A stretch of 64,000 nt of DNA from Isoptericola halotolerans (lineage in GTDB: Bacteria; Actinomycetota; Actinomycetes; Actinomycetales; Cellulomonadaceae): contig NZ_JABEZU010000002.1 in assembly GCF_013149785.1 (NCBI RefSeq), positions 62,001-126,000 on the forward strand, in the 5' to 3' direction. Below the pieces are notes generated by a model, which saw nothing but the letters and a program-made list of their open reading frames with translations, searched no databases and had not been told where the DNA came from. The translations under genes were made by a program, and so were the position numbers. Below are positions 40,436 through 49,231 of the stretch, one piece after another (position 1 is the first letter of the stretch; each line of letters opens with the position of its first letter).

Positions 40436-41314
40436 CTAGGTCGCCTGCACCAGCGCGTCGAGGCCGGGCTCGCCCGGCTCCTTGAGCGTGCCGGCCGCCG
40501 GTCCGCGGGACCCGAGGCCGGGCAGCTCGAGGTCCAGGTCGAGCGCACCGAGCCCCGCACCCCGCAGGTCGTCGAGGACGGCGCGCACCAGCCCTGGCAG
40601 GAAGTCGCGGCCGCGGCGCAGCGCCCACGGCACCCCCGCGAGGGTGAGCCACGCGGCCCGTTCCCACGCCGGGGGCGGGGGCGGCGGCGCGGGCAGCCGG
40701 GCGAGGTCCGGGAGGGCGACGCGCACGGCCCGTGCCGCGGTGACGGCCACGTGCCGGTGTCCCCAGGGCGAGGGATGCACGCGGTCCACGTACCAGGCAC
40801 CGGTGCCGAGCGGCCGGACGGCCTCGGCGACGTCGAAGACCACCACGCCGGTCCCGTCGCCTGCCTGGCGTCCGGCCACGGCGCGGACCGCCGCGTTCAC
40901 CGCGTCGATCCGCGTGCGCATCACCGACCGGACCCGTCCGCCGCACAGCTCGAACAGGCCGACGGGCGGCAGGGTCGCGAGGACGACGGCGGCGCCCGCG
41001 CCGCGCAGCGCCCCGACGCAGGTGGTCAGCCGCCGGGCGACGTCGGCGGGGGAGAAGTCGCTGCGCAGCGCGTCGTTGCCGCCGATCACCAGGGTGGCGA
41101 CGTCGGGTCGTGCCGCCAGCGCCCGGTCGAGCTGTTCGTCGACCACCGTCCGGGTGCGGGCGCCGTTGCGGGCCAGGTTCTCGAACCGGCCCGCCTCGGC
41201 CAGCAGCGCCAGGTGGGCCGCCCACCCGGGGCCGTGGGTCGCGTCGGGACCGACGGCGTCGCCCACGCCCGCCGTGATCGAGTCGCCGAGGGCGACGACC
41301 GCCGGCCCGTTCAT
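40436..41314 (-). CDS. SGNH/GDSL-family hydrolase
   Basis: A 292-residue protein without a signal peptide. It has block I 'VVALGDSITAGVGD' (catalytic Ser), block III 'TLVIGGNDALRSDFSPADVA' (GGND) and block V 'DRVHPSPWGHRHVA' (D-x-x-H, catalytic Asp/His). Such enzymes deacylate lipids or acetylated sugars. The C-terminal ~80 residues (Pro-rich, then 'GRDFLPGLVRAVLDDLRGAG') are an extension. ATG 41314 overlaps the preceding glycosyltransferase stop as ATGA, so it acts with those glycan genes, possibly removing an acetyl group from the glycan. Substrate unknown. Confidence 0.9.
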   Translation of the reverse strand: MNGPAVVALGDSITAGVGDAVGPDATHGPGWAAHLALLAEAGRFENLARNGARTRTVVDEQLDRALAARPDVATLVIGGNDALRSDFSPADVARRLTTCVGALRGAGAAVVLATLPPVGLFELCGGRVRSVMRTRIDAVNAAVRAVAGRQAGDGTGVVVFDVAEAVRPLGTGAWYVDRVHPSPWGHRHVAVTAARAVRVALPDLARLPAPPPPPPAWERAAWLTLAGVPWALRRGRDFLPGLVRAVLDDLRGAGLGALDLDLELPGLGSRGPAAGTLKEPGEPGLDALVQAT

Positions 41315-42498
41315 CGTGCACCCCCCGCCACGAGGGGCGAGGCGCTGTGGAGGGTCAGCATCGCGCGCCCCGTCGCCGACCACGGGAACAGCTCGGCTCG
41401 CGCCCGCGCCGCCGCCCGCCGGGCTGAGGCAGGCCGGGCGAGCACCTGACGGACCGCCACCCCCAGCGCGGCCGGGTCGGGGTCGGCGCTCGCGCCGGCG
41501 GCCCCCACCACCTCGGGCAGCGCGCTCGTCGACGAGCACACGACCGGCGTCCCGGAGGCGAGGGCCTCGAGCGCGGCCAGGCCGAACGTCTCGATCGGAC
41601 CCGGTGCGACGACGACGTCGGCGCTCGCCAGCAGGGCCGCCACCTCGTCGCGGTCCGGCACGAACCCGAGGAACCGGTGCGGGACACCGAGCCGCTCGGC
41701 GCGTGCCCGCAGCACGGTGGACTGCGGCCCGCTGCCGGCCACCACCAACCGCACCGGGACGCCGTCGGCCACCAGCCGTGCGACGGCCTCGACCGCCAGG
41801 TCGACCCGCTTCTCCCGGGACAGCCGGCTCATCACCAGCACGACGGCCTCGCCGGCCGGGGCGAGCCGCTGGCGCAGCCCCGAGGAGAACCGGTCGGGCG
41901 TGAAGCGATCGAGGTCCACCCCGAGCGGCACCCGGTGCAGGGGAGGGACCGTGCCGGGCCGCCGCGCCGTCAGTCGCCCCACCTCCCCGGCGGCGAACTG
42001 CGTGGTGGCGACCAGCCGGTCGAACCGGCCGAGCGTCGCCCGGTTCCACGCGTCGGCCGTCACGGGAGCGAGCCTGCGCCCGACGGCGCCGGGACGCGCC
42101 CCGCTGCCCGCGCCGGGCCAGAACGCCGACAGCACCCCGTCGAGCCGTTCGTGGAGCATCAGCAGGGACGGCACCCCGGCCTCGCGGGCCCAGAGCCCGA
42201 CGCCGGTCAGGGTGGCGCGGTCGGAGACCTCGAGACGGTCGGGGGCCAGCGCGTCGAGCACGGACCGCACGGCTGCCGGCCGCACCACCACCCGGTACCC
42301 GGCCACACCGGGGACCGGCGGCGCGGCCACCTGCACCACGCGCACGTCGCCCTCCCACCGCACGGCCGCCGTCGGCCCCGGCACGACGAGCACCGGCTCG
42401 TGGCCGTGCGCCAGGTACTCCCGGGACAGCGCGTGCATCGCGGTACGGATCCCGCCCGACCGCGGCGCGTAGGCGTTGGCGACGTGCACGATCCGCAC
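41311..42498 (-). CDS. GT4-family glycosyltransferase
   Basis: A 395-residue cytoplasmic GT-B enzyme. 'VHVANAYAPRSGGIRTAMHA' is the N-terminal acceptor-domain start. The C-terminal donor domain has 'VMSRLSREKRVDLAVEAV', 'VVAGSGPQ' and the EX7E motif in 'PIETFGLAALEALASGTPVV'. It transfers a sugar from a nucleotide-sugar, retaining configuration. It is paired with a second GT4 gene (4-bp gap) and overlaps the SGNH hydrolase gene. The product is probably a cell-envelope glycan or glycolipid. Confidence 0.92.
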   Translation of the reverse strand: MRIVHVANAYAPRSGGIRTAMHALSREYLAHGHEPVLVVPGPTAAVRWEGDVRVVQVAAPPVPGVAGYRVVVRPAAVRSVLDALAPDRLEVSDRATLTGVGLWAREAGVPSLLMLHERLDGVLSAFWPGAGSGARPGAVGRRLAPVTADAWNRATLGRFDRLVATTQFAAGEVGRLTARRPGTVPPLHRVPLGVDLDRFTPDRFSSGLRQRLAPAGEAVVLVMSRLSREKRVDLAVEAVARLVADGVPVRLVVAGSGPQSTVLRARAERLGVPHRFLGFVPDRDEVAALLASADVVVAPGPIETFGLAALEALASGTPVVCSSTSALPEVVGAAGASADPDPAALGVAVRQVLARPASARRAAARARAELFPWSATGRAMLTLHSASPLVAGGAR

Positions 42499-42501
42499 CG
42501 T

Positions 42502-43641
42502 TCACACCTCCGAGGCGATCCGGATGACGCTCTCGTAGTGCTGGACGAGGTCGTGGCAGACCTTCGCCCACGTCCTGCCGAGCGCGCGCTCGCGGGCCGC
42601 GGTGCCGAACGCTCGTCGTTTGCGGGCGTCGCCGAGCAGATCGTCGACGTGGCCGCGCATCGCGGCGTGGTCGCCCGGCGGGTACAGCCATCCGGTGTGC
42701 GAGTGCGCGACGACGTCCAGGGGGCCGCCCGCGGCGGGTGCCACCACGGGCACCCCCGAGGCGTTGGCCTCCTGCAGGGTCTGGCCGAAGGTCTCCAGCT
42801 CGCCGGGGTGCACGAACACGTCCAGGCTCGCCATCGCGCGGGCCAGCTCCTCGCCGCGCAGCAGCCCGGTGAAGTGCGCGTCGGGCAGGAGCTGTTCGAG
42901 CAGCGCCCGCTCGGGGCCCTCGCCGACGACCACGAGCCGGAGGTCCTCGCGCCCGCTGAGTACCCGCAGCGCCTCCACCTGCTTCTCGGCCGCCAGGCGG
43001 CCGACGTACCCGACGAGCAGCGGTCGGCCGGCCCCGACCTCGCGCCGCCAGGCCTCGTCACGCGCCGCGGGCCGGAACTGCACGGTGTCCACGCCGCGGC
43101 CCCACCGGTGCAGGCGGGGTACGCCGCGGGCGCGCAGGTGGTCGATCGTGGGTGTGGACGGTGCGAGCGTGACCGAGGCGCGTTCGTGCAGGTTGCGCAC
43201 CCGCCGCCACAGCAGCGGCTCGAGGTGCCGCATGCCGTACCGCGCGGCGTAGCTGGGCACCTCGGTCTGGTAGACGGCGACGGTCGGCACACCGAGCGAC
43301 TCGGCGGCCTGCATGCCGCGCCAGCCGAGGGTGAAGGGCGAGGCGAGGTGGACGACGTCGGGCCCGAACGCCGCGAGCGTGCGCTCGATGCGGGCGCGCT
43401 GCCCGACGACGACCCGCACGTCGGCGTAGCCCGGCAGCCCGACGGACGGGATCTCGACCACGGGCGCGCCGTGCACGAAGGGTGGGACGGACTCCTCGTC
43501 GGAGTCGGGAGCGAGGACCAGGGCCTCGTGCCCGCACCGCTGGAGATGCTCGAGGACCCGCAGCACGGAGTTCGTGACCCCGTTGACCTGCGGGAGGAAG
43601 GACTCGGCGACGATCGCTACCCTCACGTTCCGCACTGTCAC
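42502..43641 (-). CDS. GT4-family glycosyltransferase, mannosyltransferase-like
   Basis: A 379-residue GT-B enzyme close in motif to the GDP-mannose-dependent MgtA/PimB group: 'VAESFLPQVNGVTNSVLRVL', 'DVVHLASPFTLGWRGMQAAE', 'YQTEVPSYAARYGM', 'GRGVDTVQFRP', 'VGYVGRLAAEKQVEAL', and EX7E in 'GELETFGQTLQEANASGVPV'. Mannosylation of a membrane glycolipid is the likely role, by family resemblance. Several in-frame GTG codons (43641, 43635, 43626) could start it. It is first of the GT4-GT4-SGNH unit. Confidence 0.9.
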   Translation of the reverse strand: MTVRNVRVAIVAESFLPQVNGVTNSVLRVLEHLQRCGHEALVLAPDSDEESVPPFVHGAPVVEIPSVGLPGYADVRVVVGQRARIERTLAAFGPDVVHLASPFTLGWRGMQAAESLGVPTVAVYQTEVPSYAARYGMRHLEPLLWRRVRNLHERASVTLAPSTPTIDHLRARGVPRLHRWGRGVDTVQFRPAARDEAWRREVGAGRPLLVGYVGRLAAEKQVEALRVLSGREDLRLVVVGEGPERALLEQLLPDAHFTGLLRGEELARAMASLDVFVHPGELETFGQTLQEANASGVPVVAPAAGGPLDVVAHSHTGWLYPPGDHAAMRGHVDDLLGDARKRRAFGTAARERALGRTWAKVCHDLVQHYESVIRIASEV

Positions 43642-43722
43642 GGTCCGGGATGACCGGTGGGCGTGCGGCGGGCGACGTGTCGGGGTCGATGTCCCGAACG
43701 TCGGGGAAACGTTGGGGTGGAA

Positions 43723-45036
43723 CTACGCGGACCGGGCGAGCCGCACGATCCGCCACAGGCCCCCGGCCATGAGCACCACCAGGGCGAGGTTGCGCAGCGC
43801 CTCGACGGTGATCATCCAGCCGGCGCCGTCGAGGAACGGCCCGTAGGCGACCGGGTAGACGAGGTAGGTCGCGTAGGCGACGAGCACCATGCCGAGGGCG
43901 GGGGGCCACCAGGCGCGCAGCGCCCGGCCGGCGGGCAGCGTCGCGAGGGCGACCGCCACCGGGGGCCCGATCCAGGCGACGAACTGCGGCGAGCCCACCT
44001 TGTTGAACACGATCAGCGCCACGAGCTGCACGGCGGCGGAGAGCAGCAGGATCTCGTACGCCCTCTCGGGGCGCCGGCGCGCGGCCCACAGCGTCAGCAC
44101 GGCCAGCGCGACCACCGCGAGCGGGAGCAGCCAGTCCAGGGCGTCGGCGACGGCGTTCGCTGCCGCGCCCTGGAACTCGTAGGTGAAGATCACGTCGTTG
44201 TACTCGATCGCCACGCCCGGGTCCCACAGCCGGGCCACGGAGAACCAGGTGCCCGCCACGGACTCGGCCTGCAGCGTGCGCGATCCCTGCTCGCCGAAGA
44301 CGCTGAGGGCGCGGGTCCCGGCCCCGCCGACCAGGGCCAGCCCGACCACCACGGCGGAGACGATCGCCCCGGGGGCGACGACGGCCCGCAGCAGGTCGTG
44401 CAGGTCGCGGCGGGTGGCGGCGATCGCGACGACGACGGCGCCGGGGGCGATCTTGACCCAGGCCCCGACGGTGGCGACGGCGACGGCGAGGCATGGGTGG
44501 CGCCGGGCCAGCACGAGGGCGACCAGGATCAGGGGCGCGACGACGCCGTCGAGCCGGCCGAGGAAGATGGGGCCGAGCGCGAGCAGGAAGAGCAGCCACC
44601 ACCAGGCGCCGAGGGCCCCGCGGGGGGTGGCGCGGACGAGGACGACCGTGGCGACGGCGTTGAGCGCGACGATCATCGCCGTCCACAGGATCTCGTAGCC
44701 GAGCAGGTCGTCGGTGACGAGCGCCGGCGCCACGACCGGTGCGAGGGCGCCGGCGGGGTAGACCCAGTCGTAGTCCAGGACGGGCCACTGCCCGTTGTCC
44801 AGCCCGTGGCGGGCCCACCACTCGTAGAGGGTGACGTCGCCGTAGATCATGTTCTGCCAGCTGATGGCCTCGTGCACCAGGCGGGCGTGCACCACGACGA
44901 AGGCCAGGGCCAGCAGCCAGGGGGACTGCAGGAGGCTTCCGCCGCGGTCGCGGTCGCGGGTCTCGGGCGACGACGGTGACGACGACGACGCCGCGTCGCG
45001 CTCGTCGGCGGGCGGGTCGGCAGGCACGCGCCACAT
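43723..45036 (-). CDS. GT87-like integral-membrane glycosyltransferase (DUF2029)
   Basis: A 437-residue polytopic membrane protein with ~10 helices. After a disordered Ser/Asp/Arg-rich N-terminus, the first extracytoplasmic loop holds 'GDVTLYEWWARHGLDNGQWP' followed by 'DYDWVYPAGAL', the acidic catalytic loop typical of polyprenyl-phosphate-sugar-dependent GT-C enzymes. 'RLDGVVAPLILVALVLARR' and 'FNKVGSPQFVAWIGPPVAVA' are conserved in the family. It probably adds mannose or another sugar from a lipid carrier outside the membrane, with the two GT4 enzymes next door. ATG 45036 opens near a 74-bp palindrome. Confidence 0.88.
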   Translation of the reverse strand: MWRVPADPPADERDAASSSSPSSPETRDRDRGGSLLQSPWLLALAFVVVHARLVHEAISWQNMIYGDVTLYEWWARHGLDNGQWPVLDYDWVYPAGALAPVVAPALVTDDLLGYEILWTAMIVALNAVATVVLVRATPRGALGAWWWLLFLLALGPIFLGRLDGVVAPLILVALVLARRHPCLAVAVATVGAWVKIAPGAVVVAIAATRRDLHDLLRAVVAPGAIVSAVVVGLALVGGAGTRALSVFGEQGSRTLQAESVAGTWFSVARLWDPGVAIEYNDVIFTYEFQGAAANAVADALDWLLPLAVVALAVLTLWAARRRPERAYEILLLSAAVQLVALIVFNKVGSPQFVAWIGPPVAVALATLPAGRALRAWWPPALGMVLVAYATYLVYPVAYGPFLDGAGWMITVEALRNLALVVLMAGGLWRIVRLARSA

Positions 45037-45062
45037 CGTGCCAGACGGATCGGCGCGGGTCG

Positions 45063-45136
45063 GGTTCTGATCGTCATTCCGTGTTCTGTCCGGCAGTTCG
45101 AACTGCCGGACAGAACACGGAATGACGATCAGAACC
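45063..45136. repeat. Perfect 74-bp palindrome
   Basis: Two 37-nt arms with no loop and no mismatch, centred at 45099/45100 on TTCGAA; arm words include TCTGATCGTCATTCCGTG and TTCTGTCCGGCAG. It lies between the divergent GT87-like and acyl-CoA dehydrogenase genes, so it is not a terminator for either. Perfect palindromes of this size extrude as cruciforms and are usually unstable, which makes its survival notable. Confidence 0.95.
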
Positions 45137-45267
45137 GGCCAGGCGGCAAGGTGATACTCCGTATCGCTTGACTGAGACTGCGTCGCGTCGCACTATGGAG
45201 GCAGACCGACGCCGCCGTCACCAGCCTCTGCGGCGGCGCGGTCGCCCCCGTGGAGAGTGAGAGACCG

Positions 45268-46515
45268 ATGAACCGCCCCGACCAGCCCGGCGTCACCGCC
45301 CCCGACTACGACGTCTCCCAGCCGTCGGACGTCGACTACGCCCGCGCCTTCGCCGACGTCGCACCGGCCGAGCGTGACCACCAGCTCGCCGTGCGCCGGT
45401 TCGTCCAGGACGAGGTGCTGCCCGTCATCGACGGCTACTGGGAGCGCGCCGAGGTGCCGTTCGACCTGGTCAAGCGACTCGGTGAGCTCGACTTCCTGCG
45501 CGACGGCGTCGACGTGCCCGGCCGCCCGCAGGTCTCCTTCATGGCCGAGGGGCTCGCCAGCATGGAGATGTCGCGCGGCGACGGGTCGGTCGCCACGATC
45601 TGCGGCGTCCAGGGCGGCCTCGCGCTGCGCTCCATCGTCATGCACGGCTCGCCGGAGCAGGTCGAGCGGTACGCCGAGCCCATGGCGCGCGGGGAGGTCC
45701 TCGGTGCGTTCGCGCTCACCGAGCCCACCCATGGCTCGGACTCCGTCTCGTTGGAGACCGTCGCCCGCCCGGCGACCCGCGACGGGGTCGACGGCTACGT
45801 CCTCACCGGCGAGAAGAAGTGGATCGGGTTCGGCTCCTGCGGTGACATCACCGTGGTCTGGGCCCGCCTCGACGACCCGGACGCCGGCGAGCGCCACGGC
45901 CAGGTGCACGGCTTCGTCGTGCCGCAGGACGCCCCCGGGTACACCGGCACCACCATCGAGGGCAAGATGGCGCTGCGGGCGATCTGGCAGGCGCACATCG
46001 AGCTCGACGACGTGTTCGTCCCCGCCGACGCCGCACTGCCCGGCGCCACCTCGTTCAAGGCGACCGCCGCAGTCCTCTTCGCGACCCGCCTCGCCGTGGC
46101 GTGGTCCGCGGTCGGGCACGCCGTGGCCTGCTACGAGGCCGCCGTGCAGTATGCGGGCCAGCGCGTGCAGTTCGGCAAGCCGCTCGCCGCGAAGCAGATG
46201 GTGCAGGAGCGCCTCACCCGGATGCTGTCCACCCTCACCCAGATGCAGCTGCTCGTCGGAAGGCTCACCGAGCTCGCGGACGCCGGGCAGCTCACCGGCG
46301 AGCAGGCGTCCCTGGCCAAGTACACCTGCACCCGTGGGGCCCGCGAGATCGCCTCGGTCGCCCGCGACCTGCTCGGCGGCAACGGCATCCTCCTGGCCAA
46401 CCGGGTGGCGCGGCACTTCGCCGACATCGAGGCCCTGCACACCTACGAGGGCACCGAGTCGATGAACGCGCTCATCGTGGGCCGCGACATCACGGGACTC
46501 TCCTCCTTCGCCTGA
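45268..46515 (+). CDS. Acyl-CoA dehydrogenase, glutaryl-CoA dehydrogenase-like
   Basis: A 415-residue FAD enzyme that oxidises acyl-CoA at C2-C3. 'AFALTEPTHGSD' and 'GYVLTGEKKWIGFGS' bind FAD and substrate. 'RVQFGKPLAAKQMVQERL' and 'DLLGGNGILLANRVARHFAD' are on the C-terminal helices, and the catalytic Glu lies in 'LHTYEGTES', the position used by glutaryl-CoA dehydrogenases. Electron acceptor: ETF. ATG 45268 with GAGAG before it is preferred to GTG 45250. It is monocistronic, with a bidirectional terminator after it. Confidence 0.93.
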   Translation: MNRPDQPGVTAPDYDVSQPSDVDYARAFADVAPAERDHQLAVRRFVQDEVLPVIDGYWERAEVPFDLVKRLGELDFLRDGVDVPGRPQVSFMAEGLASMEMSRGDGSVATICGVQGGLALRSIVMHGSPEQVERYAEPMARGEVLGAFALTEPTHGSDSVSLETVARPATRDGVDGYVLTGEKKWIGFGSCGDITVVWARLDDPDAGERHGQVHGFVVPQDAPGYTGTTIEGKMALRAIWQAHIELDDVFVPADAALPGATSFKATAAVLFATRLAVAWSAVGHAVACYEAAVQYAGQRVQFGKPLAAKQMVQERLTRMLSTLTQMQLLVGRLTELADAGQLTGEQASLAKYTCTRGAREIASVARDLLGGNGILLANRVARHFADIEALHTYEGTESMNALIVGRDITGLSSFA

Positions 46516-46597
46516 CCACCAGCTCCCGGCGTGGGTCGACGCCGGTCGTGCATCACCGTCGTCGTCCACCAGCCGACGGCGCGGTGCACCCAGCGGC

Positions 46598-46630
46598 GAG
46601 CGCCGCCCCGAAGGATCCGGGGTGGCGCTC
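46598..46630. terminator. Bidirectional hairpin terminator
   Basis: GAGCGCCGCCCCG (46598-46610) pairs with CGGGGTGGCGCTC (46618-46630), one G-T wobble, 7-nt loop, between the convergent acyl-CoA dehydrogenase and epimerase genes. Confidence 0.8.
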
Positions 46631-46636
46631 CGTCGT

Positions 46637-48214
46637 TCAGGGAGAGGTGCGGAACGCGCGCTCGCGGACGTGCTCGTGGAGCCGGTCGAGCACGGCGATC
46701 TGGCGGTGGGCGAGCTCGATGAGGTCGGCGAAACGCTCGGGATCGAGCCCGACGTCGTCCGCGTACTCCTGGAGGGTCTGCCAGCCGCCCATCTTGCCCA
46801 GCAGCGCCGACCGGATGAGCTCCACCTCGAGCATCATCGTCAGCGGGGAGCGTTCGACGACCCGCCCGTTCAGCTTGAGACGTCCCACGCGTTCGCCGAC
46901 GCCCGCGATCAGCTGCCGGTACCGCCGACGGCGGATGCCGAGGGTGGCGAGGAGGGTGCGGTAGAGCCGTCGCTCGTCGCGCACCTGCTCGGTGATCTCG
47001 GAGAGGTCGGCGTGGAACGGGGTGTCCTGGTAGGCGTCGGTCATCCGCTCGAGGCGGCCGAGCCCGGCCGTGGCGCCCGTCAGGTGCTCGGACAGGTAGA
47101 GGCCGAACAGGTGCCGGTCGATCCCGGGCGGGACGGCGGCGTCCTGCTCGTGCGGGGGCAGCGCGGGCGGTCCGACGGCCACGGCGGGACCGGGCCGCAT
47201 CGGGGCGGATCCGAGGCCGCTTCCCTCGGCCATACCGGCGACGACCTCCTCGACAGCCTCGGCCGCCGTCCGGCCGGGCGCCCAGCCGAGCTCCGCCGTC
47301 GCCCGCGTGGTGTCCATGACGGGCACGCCCATGCCCATGTCGACCCAGCCCGGGTCGGCCGGCACGGCACGGCCGGAGTGCGCGAGCGCCAGGGCCGTGC
47401 GCACCAGGTGCGGCGGCAGCTCGACGAGCCGGCCGTGGCCGACCAGGCGCGCGAGGTCCGACCCGCGCAGCACGTCGCGGGCGGCGATGTTGAAGGCGCC
47501 GGTGGCACGCTGCCGCAGGACCGCCACGTAGGCCGCGGCGGCGTCGTCGGCGTGCACGGCCTGCACGCGCAACCCGGCGGGCAGCGGGAGCAGCGGCAGC
47601 CGGTGCCGACGCAGCAGGCTCATCGGGACGAGCCGGCCGACGAAGTACCGCACGATCTCGTGCCCGGCGTCGCCCTGGAACACCAGGGCGGTGCGCAGCC
47701 GGGCGACGGCGACCTCGGGGTGGTCGCGCTCCAGCTCGTCGAGCACCCGTTCCTGCGCGGCCTTGTCCACGCTGTAGTGCGACGTGGGGATGCCGGTCGT
47801 CGGCCAGTCCTCGCCGCGGGGCTCGTCGTCGTCGACCGTCGTGTAGGCGCCCACGGAGGAGGCGGCCACCAGGTGCGGTACGCCGGCGCGGACCACCGCG
47901 CTCGCCACCCGCCGGGTGCCGTCCACGTTGGTGCGGCGCAGCAGGTCGCGGTCGCGGTTGGGCTGGATGAGCCAGGCGAGGTGCACGACGGCGTCGGCGC
48001 CGCGGAAGTGGGCGGCGAGGCCCTCGACGACGCTCTCCTCGTCCGGGTCCGTGAGGTCGAGCGCCGCCCACTCGGCGTCCCGGTACGGGGGAGCGGTGCG
48101 GTCGGGCAGGCGCCGGGCGATCCCCAGCACGGAGTCGACCTCCGGTGCGGCCTGGAGGGCGCGCAGCACGGCGGTCCCGACGTTTCCGGACAGTCCGACG
48201 ACGACGATGCGCAT
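46637..48214 (-). CDS. NAD(P)-dependent epimerase/dehydratase fused to a helical C-terminal domain
   Basis: A 525-residue protein. The N-terminal ~330 residues are an extended SDR: 'MRIVVVGLSGNVGTAVLRAL' (GxxGxxG), 'VVHLAWLIQPNRD', 'SSVGAY' and the active-site 'YSVDKAAQE' (YxxxK). A ~45-residue Pro-rich linker leads to a ~150-residue all-helical domain ('TDAYQDTPFHADLSEITEQV', 'MMLEVELIRSALLGKMGGWQ', 'DDVGLDPERFADLIELAHRQ') that I cannot assign; it looks like a four-helix bundle. Substrate unknown. A GPP34 gene precedes it on the same strand, so lipid or glycan metabolism is plausible. Confidence 0.85.
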   Translation of the reverse strand: MRIVVVGLSGNVGTAVLRALQAAPEVDSVLGIARRLPDRTAPPYRDAEWAALDLTDPDEESVVEGLAAHFRGADAVVHLAWLIQPNRDRDLLRRTNVDGTRRVASAVVRAGVPHLVAASSVGAYTTVDDDEPRGEDWPTTGIPTSHYSVDKAAQERVLDELERDHPEVAVARLRTALVFQGDAGHEIVRYFVGRLVPMSLLRRHRLPLLPLPAGLRVQAVHADDAAAAYVAVLRQRATGAFNIAARDVLRGSDLARLVGHGRLVELPPHLVRTALALAHSGRAVPADPGWVDMGMGVPVMDTTRATAELGWAPGRTAAEAVEEVVAGMAEGSGLGSAPMRPGPAVAVGPPALPPHEQDAAVPPGIDRHLFGLYLSEHLTGATAGLGRLERMTDAYQDTPFHADLSEITEQVRDERRLYRTLLATLGIRRRRYRQLIAGVGERVGRLKLNGRVVERSPLTMMLEVELIRSALLGKMGGWQTLQEYADDVGLDPERFADLIELAHRQIAVLDRLHEHVRERAFRTSP

Positions 48215-48297
48215 GCCTCACGGTGGCATCGACGGCCGATGGTCGCACGGCGCCTCGCGTGCCGCCCCGGACGGGTGCCGGTCAGGACGGGCGTCGG

Positions 48298-48987
48298 TCA
48301 GGCGGAGGCGGCCACGGTCATCGCCGGGACCATCACGGCGACCAGCACCGCGGCGTTGACCTCGTCGACGGCCTTCCTGACCGCGTCGTCGGCCCACGAC
48401 TGCTGCGAGAGCCCCTTCGCCCGGCGCGCGGCCGCCTTGCCGTGCCCCGGCGGGACCAGCTTCTTGACCAGTCCCGTGCCGCGCAGCACGGACAGCAGCG
48501 CCGCGGTCTGCGGACGGGGCTCCTGGGTCCCGAGGAGCACCGCCTCGCACTCCGCGCGCAGCCGCAGCTCGTGCGAGGAGTCGGTCGCCGGCCAGGCGGT
48601 GGTGGGGAAGATCCGCAGCACGCGCCGTTCCTCGCGCTGGAGGATCCCCCGTTCCGCGAGACCGGACAGCAAGGGCTCGCGGGCACCCTTGGACAGCGGC
48701 CCGATCAGCGACGAGGGCGTGCGCGCCTTCTGGCCGACGACGGCGAGGGCCCGGTCGAGCGCCGGGTGCCCCGTGGGTGCGGCGTCCCGCACGACGACGG
48801 TGCCCCGGCGCAGCCGCGAGCCGTCGGCAGCGACGGCCCCGGACCCGACCACGTGCACGCGGCCGGTCAGCGCCAGCTCGACGAGCAGGGCGCCCGCGAG
48901 CCGGTAGTCGAGGTTGTCGACCACCGGGTCGGGCTTGCCGGTCGCGTCGTCGTAGGCGAGGAGCAGCAGGTCTTCGGCGATGATCAT
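48298..48987 (-). CDS. GPP34 (GOLPH3-like) family protein
   Basis: A 229-residue protein of the GOLPH3/GPP34 family: the N-terminal 'IIAEDLLLLAYDDATGK', 'YRLAGALLVELALTGRVHV' and a C-terminal helical half match. In eukaryotes GOLPH3 binds PI4P; in actinobacteria the family is abundant but its role is unknown, with phosphoinositide or envelope-lipid binding suspected. The C-terminus 'VAVMVPAMTVAASA' is hydrophobic. ATG 48987 has GGAAGGATCGGAGC upstream. Confidence 0.92.
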   Translation of the reverse strand: MIIAEDLLLLAYDDATGKPDPVVDNLDYRLAGALLVELALTGRVHVVGSGAVAADGSRLRRGTVVVRDAAPTGHPALDRALAVVGQKARTPSSLIGPLSKGAREPLLSGLAERGILQREERRVLRIFPTTAWPATDSSHELRLRAECEAVLLGTQEPRPQTAALLSVLRGTGLVKKLVPPGHGKAAARRAKGLSQQSWADDAVRKAVDEVNAAVLVAVMVPAMTVAASA

Positions 48988-49082
48988 GCTCCGATCCTTC
49001 CGGGTGCGTCCCGCGGGCGGATCCGTCGGACGGGTGACGCCGGTCCGTCGTCGGGTGGAGATCGCGACGACACCGTCAGCGA

Positions 49083-49182
49083 GTTTCGAAACGGTGGCGC
49101 ACCGGTGTCGAAAACCTGCGCCCCCTTGACCGGGTGCAGGCGGCTTCCTCTATGGTTCGACCCACCGGAAGAAAACGGTTTC
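49083..49182 (+). promoter_or_regulatory. Promoter with LacI-type operators for the orphan binding protein
   Basis: TTGACC (49126-49131) with TCTATG/TATGGT near 49149-49156 forms a promoter. GAAAACGGTTTC (49171-49182), a LacI/GalR-type dyad with a central CG, lies just past the expected start site, and GTTTCGAAAC (49083-49092) lies upstream. Both share the GAAA...TTTC half-sites of the PL9 operator, without being the same site. Confidence 0.65.
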
Positions 49183-49231
49183 GACGACGAGACCGACCGG
49201 TACCCGGACGACGGCGTGGAGGGTGCAGGCG

